Source of the DNA: Chlamydiota bacterium | GTDB lineage: Bacteria > Chlamydiota > Chlamydiia > Chlamydiales > Criblamydiaceae | Assembly (NCBI GenBank): GCA_021772365.1 | Contig: JAJFMC010000331.1 | Coordinates: 1-5,452, forward strand | DNA length: 5,452 bases | Direction of reading: 5' to 3' | Part shown: positions 1-5,452 of the stretch, one piece after another | How the letters are laid out: each line of letters begins with the position of its first letter | How positions within the stretch are numbered: the stretch's first letter is position 1 | Program-made: the position numbers and the translations under genes | Notes under the pieces: model-generated | Seen by the model: the letters and a program-made list of their open reading frames with translations, nothing else | What the model was told of the DNA's origin: nothing | The model's database searches: none

Positions 1-348
1 GTCGTTTCAAATATCCGAGAAGTATTCGCTCTTGAACAGATGGGAGAGTATAAAGGTTTGTATCATGTTCTTGGTGGTCTGCTCTCACCTATGGATGGCG
101 TTACTTCAGAAACACTGCGTGTAGAAGAACTGCTGCGACGAGTAAAGGAACTGCCCGCTGAAGAAATTGTAATAGCTCTTGACTCCACTCTGGAAGGGGA
201 TGCAACGTCTTTGTATCTCAGAAAGGTTCTTGGGGAGTTACCTATAAAAATCACTCGATTAGCTTTTGGCATACCTATGGGTAGCTCCCTAGACTATATT
301 GATGGGGGAACTCTCGCTTACGCCCTCTCAGGACGCACGACTCTTTAA
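1..348 (+). CDS. recR: Recombination mediator RecR, C-terminal part (5' end outside window)
   Basis: RecR works with RecO (and RecF) to load RecA onto gapped single-stranded DNA in the cytoplasm. The first base of the window is already in frame, and 115 codons are visible to the TAA at 346-348, against about 200 for a whole RecR. The missing part is the N-terminal helix-hairpin-helix and Cys4 zinc finger. What remains is the Toprim domain and C-terminal tail. It opens with VVSNIREVFALEQ, then GEYKGLYHVLGG, LSPMDGV, the EGDAT segment (family EGEAT), RLAFGIPMGSSLDYIDGGTL and the closing ALSGR. All of these line up with E. coli and B. subtilis RecR as I recall them. The acidic residue after VV is Ser here, but B. 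subtilis has Gln at that place, so it is not a defect. An internal ATG at 40 is not the real start. The next gene on this strand is bamA, an arrangement I associate with Chlamydiae. Identification is firm. Confidence 0.95.
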   Translation, partial: VVSNIREVFALEQMGEYKGLYHVLGGLLSPMDGVTSETLRVEELLRRVKELPAEEIVIALDSTLEGDATSLYLRKVLGELPIKITRLAFGIPMGSSLDYIDGGTLAYALSGRTTL

Positions 349-422
349 CCTTGACCCTGATTACTATACTTACCCCAGAAGAGATCGTTCAGTTTTACGA
401 TTTTATGATCAATAAATTTCGT

Positions 423-480
423 TAAAGGATTCTTAAATGGCCAAGCTGTACAGCCATAATTTTTTAAGAACGTACCTTTA
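423..480. terminator. Long imperfect hairpin between convergent genes; possible two-way terminator
   Basis: Three sets of arms nest in register. TAAAGG (423-428) pairs with CCTTTA (475-480), TTCTTAAA (430-437) with TTTAAGAA (463-470), and TGGC (438-441) with GCCA (453-456). Internal loops lie at 429/471-474 and 457-462. The centre contains the 10-bp palindrome GCTGTACAGC (445-454). The hairpin lies between the stop of recR on the plus strand and the stop of the methyltransferase gene on the minus strand, where a bidirectional terminator is expected. Neither strand shows a clean T-run directly after the outer stem, so it is not a textbook intrinsic terminator. Its right edge touches the 22-bp direct repeat. 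It could instead be the end of a mobile or repetitive element. Confidence 0.4.
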
Positions 481-502
481 ACCCCGATTGCTACCCCAAA
501 AC
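481..502 (+). repeat. 22-bp direct repeat, copy 1
   Basis: The core ACCCCGATTGCTACCCC (481-497) recurs exactly at 2856-2872. One mismatch follows (A here, C in copy 2), then AAAC in both, giving 21 of 22 identical. This copy begins directly after the hairpin and ends 8 bases before the stop codon of the methyltransferase gene. Bases to either side of the two copies show no further similarity. The pair brackets the whole minus-strand gene, so it may mark the ends of an inserted segment. It could equally be a dispersed genomic repeat that happens to be present twice. Confidence 0.75.
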
Positions 503-510
503 TTGTTAGC

Positions 511-2718
511 TTACAGTTTCTTTAGAAGCCCTAGCCCGTGTGCTACTCTTAGCACTGCTATGCGTAGATGTCCGTCTAAAATTAAATTTTGATATTTTAT
601 GGCTTCTGTTAATGGTACCCAGTCGATGTTGCGTTGTGTTGAACTCTCTTCCATAACTTCAACTGCAAGAGGGGTGACAATTTCGGGTGTCACTCCTGGA
701 CTTGGATGGTAACGACCCCCAAGTTCCCAAAATGGGCGATGTCGAATTCCGTAATCCTCAAATAACTGGTTTGAAATCCATTTTTGGTATTGTTTGATTC
801 CCGAAATCTCTTTTGGAAGACGCCATGCGGGTGTAACAGGAAGGTTACTTTGACCATTAAAGCATTGAGCTGCAGGAAGGTTGTCATCCTCGACTCCGAT
901 AAATACTTCCCCCTGATGCTTTCTCAAAATAGCGACTGTTACTGTGTTGCAACTTAATTGTGATGGAATAACAAACTCCAATGCCTTTTTCGAAACGGTA
1001 TTATTTTTTGAGTCTTTCTCAATAAATTCCGAACACTTTAACTCAAGAAAATATGATCTTTCACTGGTGTGTTGAAAACACCTTCTTGGTTGACGATTTA
1101 CCACTTCTTGCAACGAAGTGAATTTTGGAAGAGGACCATCCTTCAATGTGATTTTTTCACCTATCCAAGAGCCTGGATCGATTTGATACTTACTAAAAAG
1201 GTGATAAGTGTTCATTTCTAACCTAATATCAGGTAACGCACCAACTTGAGCAGCCCTCAGTAGTTGATGAGCATCAATCGGTCTAAGAATTCCAGAGGTG
1301 CTAAAACCTGACTGATCTTTTAAAGGTGTTTTTACTGAAGTGGGATCAATTTCAACGTAAATGGACTTAACTTCTTCTTGTATGCCCCCGGGTGATGGGA
1401 AAAATCGCAACCCTTTATGCATTTTGTGAATGTTAACGTTACCAAATTCTTGTAATAGCTCTTCAGCATTTTGTGCAGATGGCTTGTCAGTTTGGATCAT
1501 ATTGAGTGGTTCTGTTAAGTACACAGAGGGTTTACTCCCATCTAGAGATACTGTGCCTTCTTGATTAAATCCAACAATAGGACGTGGGTAACCCCTTCTT
1601 GCTAGAAGATAAAACTGCCCTTTTTTCTGATAATAAGGAAGTACATCTAAAGTGACCCCTGGGCGCCTGACTAAATCGAACACTTTACCTGTGTCTTTAA
1701 TTTGGTAATGCTTCATAGAAAGGTAGTCTAGAGGTTTTACCTTCTTTTGCTCTTCAATTCGCACTCCTTCACCTTCGGGGACTTTCTGCCCAACAATCAC
1801 ATAGTTTGTTGCTGGGAAATCAACCTCTTTACCTTTTGTATCTCGTAAAACGAACTGATCTTGAAATCTATTCGCAATAATCCATGGGTTGTAAATGGGA
1901 GTAGAGGCAAGAATTCTCAAGCCTAGACTTTCAAAAGTCTGCTCAAATTTCTCACGGGTTGCATAGGTGTATTCTTCTTGAATTTCGAGGTCCCAAGAGT
2001 CTACATAATCCTTTCTTAGTACAAATTCCGTTGCGTGTTTTTTTTGCAATTCAAACCGTCGGAATCCTTTCGGAGCCTGTAGTTCTTTATATTCGCATCC
2101 AGGAGAGTCACTAAGACTCCGAAACTCTTTTGTAAAGCGGTTGAAATATTCTACAACCGGACCTTTGGGTAGGTCAAGCCAGACAGGAACCTTACCCGGA
2201 TCAAGAAAGTCACGGACAATTAATAAACCATCTTCAGCCAGCTGAGAATTCTGGGTTGCTATAGCTCGTACAGCTGCATTATGATCATAATTATTGAATG
2301 ATGTCACATGGTGTAAAACGGAAGAATTGATTATCGCTTCCTGTGAGTTAAGAGGAAGGCATCGTTTTGCTATATCCGATTCAATAAAGCGTAAGTTTTT
2401 ACGCACATATGTTTTTTTTGCTCTATTTACCATAACCGGATTGTTATCAACACCCGCAATATTTAGGTTTGGATAAAGAGAAGCAAGAGCAAAACTTGTA
2501 GCACCTGATCCCATTCCCATATCAGCTACGTTACCTTCAATCAGGATATGTGCAGCTGTCGCAGCCACTTTTTGCTGCATAGAAGCGTCCATTTCATTGA
2601 GGTATTTCGTGTATGAACTTTCGTTTCCTCTATCTTGTTTACTGTACGTGGAATACTTTATGACCTGATTAATAAGGAATTTTGAAGAATTGTTTATTAT
2701 TCTATGAGTTAAATTCAT
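511..2718 (-). CDS. Class I SAM-dependent methyltransferase fused to two degenerate Nudix-like domains (735 aa)
   Basis: This is a predicted soluble cytoplasmic protein, with no signal peptide or membrane segment seen. Residues about 45-175 form a class I methyltransferase core. Motif I is VADMGMGSGATS (64-75, compare VLDLGCGTG), the acidic ribose-binding residue is Asp91 in GVDNNP, Asp115 lies in FIESD, motif IV is INSSVLHHV (130-138), and a late strand is LLIVRDF (165-171). Residues about 180-312 look like the rest of the methyltransferase fold or a substrate cap. Residues about 345-515 and 588-735 each resemble a Nudix domain. Each has a helix with a decayed box (EELLQEFG at 419-426, NQLFEDYG at 650-657), followed exactly 15 residues later by PSPG in the pattern R-[FY]-x-PSPG-xxx-E (438-448, 669-679). 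The canonical REUxEE residues are mostly lost, so pyrophosphohydrolase activity is doubtful. The ATG at 2716-2718 is the first possible start after an in-frame stop. It has only a weak AGAAG-like ribosome site. A possible -10 is TATAAA (2827-2832, minus strand). The gene stands alone, opposed to both neighbours. The methyl acceptor is unknown. Confidence 0.85.
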   Translation of the reverse strand: MNLTHRIINNSSKFLINQVIKYSTYSKQDRGNESSYTKYLNEMDASMQQKVAATAAHILIEGNVADMGMGSGATSFALASLYPNLNIAGVDNNPVMVNRAKKTYVRKNLRFIESDIAKRCLPLNSQEAIINSSVLHHVTSFNNYDHNAAVRAIATQNSQLAEDGLLIVRDFLDPGKVPVWLDLPKGPVVEYFNRFTKEFRSLSDSPGCEYKELQAPKGFRRFELQKKHATEFVLRKDYVDSWDLEIQEEYTYATREKFEQTFESLGLRILASTPIYNPWIIANRFQDQFVLRDTKGKEVDFPATNYVIVGQKVPEGEGVRIEEQKKVKPLDYLSMKHYQIKDTGKVFDLVRRPGVTLDVLPYYQKKGQFYLLARRGYPRPIVGFNQEGTVSLDGSKPSVYLTEPLNMIQTDKPSAQNAEELLQEFGNVNIHKMHKGLRFFPSPGGIQEEVKSIYVEIDPTSVKTPLKDQSGFSTSGILRPIDAHQLLRAAQVGALPDIRLEMNTYHLFSKYQIDPGSWIGEKITLKDGPLPKFTSLQEVVNRQPRRCFQHTSERSYFLELKCSEFIEKDSKNNTVSKKALEFVIPSQLSCNTVTVAILRKHQGEVFIGVEDDNLPAAQCFNGQSNLPVTPAWRLPKEISGIKQYQKWISNQLFEDYGIRHRPFWELGGRYHPSPGVTPEIVTPLAVEVMEESSTQRNIDWVPLTEAIKYQNLILDGHLRIAVLRVAHGLGLLKKL

Positions 2719-2855
2719 TTTTGGATCTTCTGTTTCGTTCGGTTCACGGGGTGTTTTTTTGGTAAAGCTAGGGAATTTAGCAAATTACGGTTTACATATA
2801 CACAATAAAGTGAGGTGGTGAAACGATTTATAATTTTTCTCTTGTAAATACAAAG

Positions 2856-2877
2856 ACCCCGATTGCTACCCCCAAAC
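2856..2877 (+). repeat. 22-bp direct repeat, copy 2
   Basis: Same orientation as copy 1 and 21 of 22 identical to it: ACCCCGATTGCTACCCC, then C in place of A, then AAAC. It lies 138 bases upstream of the methyltransferase start codon. The two copies are 2375 bases apart, start to start, and enclose the complete gene with its presumed promoter side. Flanking bases are unrelated to those around copy 1. Confidence 0.75.
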
Positions 2878-2969
2878 GATCCTTCTTGTATTTCACTAGC
2901 ATTTGTAATTGATTTGAGACTTGACCTCACTGTGAATTTCTTTAGGGAGTGATTCATGGCATTTCGCTA

Positions 2970-2999
2970 TTGCATAATTTGTAGACAATCCAATACAAT
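2970..2999 (+). promoter_or_regulatory. Candidate sigma70/sigma66-type promoter for bamA
   Basis: TTGCAT (2970-2975) is separated by 18 bases from TACAAT (2994-2999). The -10 matches the TATAAT consensus at 5 of 6 positions and the -35 at only 3 of 6. Transcription would start near 3006 and give a leader of about 45 bases before the bamA start. A second -10-like CATAAT lies at 2973-2978. In an AT-rich region such matches arise easily, so the position fits but the strength of the evidence is modest. Confidence 0.35.
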
Positions 3000-3041
3000 C
3001 AGGCACCGTTTGCGTCGCACTCTGATAGCATATTACCAAAT

Positions 3042-3047
3042 AGAGGT
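3042..3047 (+). promoter_or_regulatory. Shine-Dalgarno site of bamA (AGAGGT)
   Basis: AGAGGT complements the 3' end of 16S rRNA. It ends only 3 bases before the ATG at 3051 but 9 bases before the in-frame ATG at 3057. The usual spacing of 5-10 bases therefore favours the second ATG, which gives a protein starting MKAYYSTLL, a more typical signal-peptide start than MVMKAYY. The two proteins differ by two residues, and cleavage of the signal peptide would remove the difference. Confidence 0.55.
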
Positions 3048-3050
3048 CTA

Positions 3051-5426
3051 ATGGTTATGAAAGCTTACTACTCTACGTTGTTGATACTTCTTACTCTTAT
3101 GAACTGTATCGCCCCTTCTTATTCTTATAGTGCAGTTGTACAATATGAAAACCAAACTGTCGATACCTTCGATGTTACCGTTCTTGGTGCTGAATCGAGC
3201 GAACGGTATCACGAAAGTAGTATTCATGATCGTATTAAAACTCGAATAGGACACCCTTTTTCTCAAGTAGATTTCGATAGGGATCTTAAAGCGTTGTCTA
3301 AAGACTACGATCGTATCGTTCCCGATTTAGGTATTGTTGACGGGAAACTACACATCTCATTAGAGCTTTGGCCCAAACCGTCGATCCGTCAGATCGCTCT
3401 CGAAGGAAACTGTAAGCTGACGACAAAAGAGCTCCGTAAAGAGTTAGGGATCACTATACCATCGACTTTCAATGCACAGGAATTCAACAAAGCATTCCAT
3501 AAACTGAAGACGTATTACATCCAAAAAGGTTTTTTCGAAGCTCAATTGAATTACAGTATATGCGCAATCGAAGAGACGAATGAAGTTGACATTATCATCT
3601 GCATTGAAGAAGGACGTGCAGGAAGAATCAAAGACATTGTCTTCAATTGTTTCACTTGTGACGAGAAAGAAGACCTCCTGGATATGATGATCACAAAAAA
3701 ATATAACTGTTTCTTGAGCTGGCTTACAGGTACAGGTACCTATAACGAAGAAGCTGTTCAGCAAGATCAATTTATCATCCTTAACTACATGCAAAATAAA
3801 GGGTATGCCGACGTAGAAGTTGAGATAGAAATCTGTGAAGCTGAACAAAACAACAGGATTATTATCATCATCACAGCGACTAGGGGGGCAAAGTATCGAT
3901 TCGGTAATATAACATTCGAAGGAAATGAGATTTTTTCAGACGATGAAATCTGTAAGCAAATTCGTGCAAAACAAGGATGCCCCTACTCACCGGAAGTGGT
4001 CAGAGACTCGATACAATGCGTTACCAATCTTTATGGAAGATGTGGTTACATCGAAGCTTTTGTTAACTTTGAACCGAAACTTGTTTGTGACGAATGTGTC
4101 TATGATGTTCATTTCAGCATAGACGAAGGGGAACAGTATCACGTCGGTTTAGTTAAAGTTATTGGTAACACATGTACACAAACGAATGTTATCCTCCACG
4201 AAACACTTCTATGTCCGGGTGAAGTCTTTAACCTCGATAAACTGACCAGAACAGAACGCCGGCTCTGTAACGTCGGATATTTTAGCAATGTTAACGCATA
4301 CGCTGTTCGTATTGAAGATGAACCTTCATGCCTCGGAGGAAACTACCGCGATGTTCATATCGAAGTCGAAGAGACATCCACCGGTAACTTCGGAGCATTT
4401 GCAGGATTCAGTACCACAGAGAATGTATTTGGTGGGTTTAATATCACAGAGAAGAATTTCAATATCGCTGGTCTAGGATGTCTCGGTAAATACGGAGGTA
4501 GAGCGTTGCGGGGTGGTGGTGAATATGCTCACTTCACTGCGACGGTCGGTCAGAAAAGTCGTAAGTACATCTTTTCTTGGACAAAACCCTACTTCATGGA
4601 TACTCCATGGGCTGTCGGTTTTGACATAGAACGTTCAAGCAACCGTTATATTTCCGATGCTTATGACATCAATGCAACGGGATTTACACTCAATGGATTC
4701 TACGATTGCAATGCCTTCCTAAGATACGGCGTGCATTATCGTATTCGTAACGCATGTATTGAACTCGTAAATAAAAAGAAAGCTGAACCTCAACTCGTCA
4801 GAGAAGCTAAGGAGACAGGAATTGTCTCTGCTGTCGGTGCTTCTTGGAATTACGACTCCACAAATAGCATCCTGAGACCAACTTGTGGTTTGAAATCGAG
4901 GATCGAAGGGGAATTTGCCGGAATCGGAGGTGACTATTCATTTTTTAGCGGTGCCTATCTTAACACATACTACCACCAAATCGGTGAGCGTGATGTGTTG
5001 AAATTCCGTGCTGATGCTAGATTTATTCAGCCGATTTGGGAAACAGGTGGTGATGACCTTCCTATCGATGAACGTATCTTTTTGGGTGGCGAAAACGAAA
5101 TCCGCGGATATCGTCCCTATAATTTAGGACCTAAGTTCGATGGAAATAATGATGAACCGCGAGGAGGTATCTCCATGCAGCTACTCTCCGCTGAATATCA
5201 AAGAAGAATTTGGCCGATACTCGATGCTTTCGTCTTTGTCGATGCAGGACACCTCTCGCTAGCTCATTGGGATTTTGGACGCTTCTATACTTCAGTTGGA
5301 TATGGAGTTCGCCTACAAATTATGGGGAATGGCCCACCATTGACCCTTGGTATGGGTTATCCTTTAAATGCTAAAGATGATAGCGATGTAAAAAGATTCT
5401 TCATGACAGTCGGCGGTAAATTCTAA
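3051..5426 (+). CDS. bamA: Outer membrane protein assembly factor BamA (Omp85 family), cysteine-rich
   Basis: BamA is the central subunit of the BAM complex and folds beta-barrel proteins into the outer membrane. The 791 residues are close to E. coli BamA (810). Residues 1 to about 28 are a signal peptide (Lys4, then a hydrophobic stretch LLILLTL). The exact cleavage site in SYSYSAVV is unclear. Five POTRA domains follow at roughly 36-110, 111-190, 191-282, 283-364 and 365-442, visible as repeated alternating strands with G-rich turns such as ALEGN, FEGNEIF and VIGNT. The barrel spans about 445-791. It carries the loop-6 motif LGGENEIRGY (678-687; family (V/I)RG(F/Y)), and the end FFMTVGGKF has the beta-signal pattern with a terminal aromatic, like E. 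coli FQFNIGKTW. There are 22 cysteines, 17 of them in POTRA 2-5, with two CxxC motifs (200-203, 346-349). E. coli BamA has two. In Chlamydia the next genes are skp (ompH) and lpxD. The start may be the ATG at 3057. Confidence 0.96.
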   Translation: MVMKAYYSTLLILLTLMNCIAPSYSYSAVVQYENQTVDTFDVTVLGAESSERYHESSIHDRIKTRIGHPFSQVDFDRDLKALSKDYDRIVPDLGIVDGKLHISLELWPKPSIRQIALEGNCKLTTKELRKELGITIPSTFNAQEFNKAFHKLKTYYIQKGFFEAQLNYSICAIEETNEVDIIICIEEGRAGRIKDIVFNCFTCDEKEDLLDMMITKKYNCFLSWLTGTGTYNEEAVQQDQFIILNYMQNKGYADVEVEIEICEAEQNNRIIIIITATRGAKYRFGNITFEGNEIFSDDEICKQIRAKQGCPYSPEVVRDSIQCVTNLYGRCGYIEAFVNFEPKLVCDECVYDVHFSIDEGEQYHVGLVKVIGNTCTQTNVILHETLLCPGEVFNLDKLTRTERRLCNVGYFSNVNAYAVRIEDEPSCLGGNYRDVHIEVEETSTGNFGAFAGFSTTENVFGGFNITEKNFNIAGLGCLGKYGGRALRGGGEYAHFTATVGQKSRKYIFSWTKPYFMDTPWAVGFDIERSSNRYISDAYDINATGFTLNGFYDCNAFLRYGVHYRIRNACIELVNKKKAEPQLVREAKETGIVSAVGASWNYDSTNSILRPTCGLKSRIEGEFAGIGGDYSFFSGAYLNTYYHQIGERDVLKFRADARFIQPIWETGGDDLPIDERIFLGGENEIRGYRPYNLGPKFDGNNDEPRGGISMQLLSAEYQRRIWPILDAFVFVDAGHLSLAHWDFGRFYTSVGYGVRLQIMGNGPPLTLGMGYPLNAKDDSDVKRFFMTVGGKF

Positions 5427-5452
5427 GGCTTAGTCTTTCAGGGCAATCGCAT

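Larger units (their letters stand above)
2719..3050. other. Divergent intergenic region between the methyltransferase gene and bamA
   Basis: This 332-base stretch must carry the 5' signals of both flanking genes. On the bamA side it holds a promoter-like pair and a ribosome binding site (listed separately). On the methyltransferase side, the minus strand reads TATAAA at 2832-2827 with only a poor -35 upstream, which would leave a leader of about 100 bases. The second copy of the 22-bp repeat lies at 2856-2877, inside a short inverted repeat (AAATACAA 2846-2853, TTGTATTT 2886-2893). A run of seven T lies at 2754-2760 with no convincing stem before it. I see no tRNA or convincing small gene. 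A minus-strand reading frame fills 2715-2957 but lacks a ribosome site and a recognisable product. Confidence 0.6.

Noticed and set aside
384..404. Small hairpin ATCGT/ACGAT followed by TTTT as a recR terminator
   Set aside because: The stem is 5 bp and the T-run is short and ends in ATG. It is too weak compared with the larger hairpin at 423-480.
502..517. GTTAGC next to the hairpin, as an integron attC-like core (GTTRRRY)
   Set aside because: The third purine position is C, no matching RYYYAAC partner is placed symmetrically, and no integrase is in the window.
2715..2957. Open 80-codon minus-strand frame whose stop overlaps the methyltransferase start as ATGA, suggesting translational coupling
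   Set aside because: It has no ribosome site before its ATG, no recognisable domain, a biased Lys/Ser/Asn make-up like translated intergenic AT-rich DNA, and it runs straight through the 22-bp repeat. The overlap is more likely chance. Homologues or ribosome profiling would change this.
3099..3107. Cys19 after LMN near the BamA N-terminus, as a possible lipoprotein signal
   Set aside because: The lipobox expects a small residue (Gly, Ala or Ser) before Cys and a small or aliphatic one before that. Met-Asn does not fit, and Omp85 proteins are not lipoproteins.
3444..3848. 134-codon minus-strand open frame inside bamA
   Set aside because: It lies wholly within the well-supported bamA coding sequence, has no ribosome site or recognisable domain, and is explained as an antisense shadow.
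5427..5452. Start of the next gene (skp/ompH expected)
   Set aside because: Only 26 bases remain after the bamA stop, with no convincing ribosome site plus start codon on the plus strand.

Overview
The window looks like chromosomal DNA from a member of the Chlamydiae, more likely a Chlamydia-like ('environmental') lineage than Chlamydia itself. The main reason is gene order. The 3' end of recR is followed on the same strand by a complete bamA (Omp85). From memory, recR-omp85-skp-lpxD is the arrangement in Chlamydia, whereas recR sits near dnaX/ybaB in many other bacteria. The unusually cysteine-rich BamA also fits a phylum whose outer envelope is held together by disulfides. The assignment is inference, because no search could be run.

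Layout: 1-348 (+) is the last 115 codons of recR. 349-510 is a short gap between convergent genes that holds a long imperfect hairpin (423-480) and the first copy of a 22-bp direct repeat (481-502). 511-2718 (-) is one large gene for a 735-residue protein: an N-terminal class I SAM-dependent methyltransferase followed by two Nudix-like domains whose catalytic boxes have decayed. 2719-3050 is a gap between divergent genes that holds the second copy of the direct repeat (2856-2877) and the probable promoter and ribosome binding site of bamA. 3051-5426 (+) is bamA: signal peptide, five POTRA domains and a 16-strand-type Omp85 barrel ending in an aromatic beta-signal. The last 26 bases hold no visible gene.

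Two of the genes are core functions: RecR in recombinational repair and BamA in outer-membrane protein insertion. The methyltransferase-Nudix gene is the accessory element. It lies on the opposite strand, between two genes that I expect to be neighbours, and the 21/22-identical direct repeats bracket it. The simplest reading is an inserted gene cassette. Its substrate cannot be told from the sequence. It is the best candidate here for something undescribed: a methyltransferase with tandem pseudo-Nudix domains that may act as ligand-binding or substrate-recognition modules.
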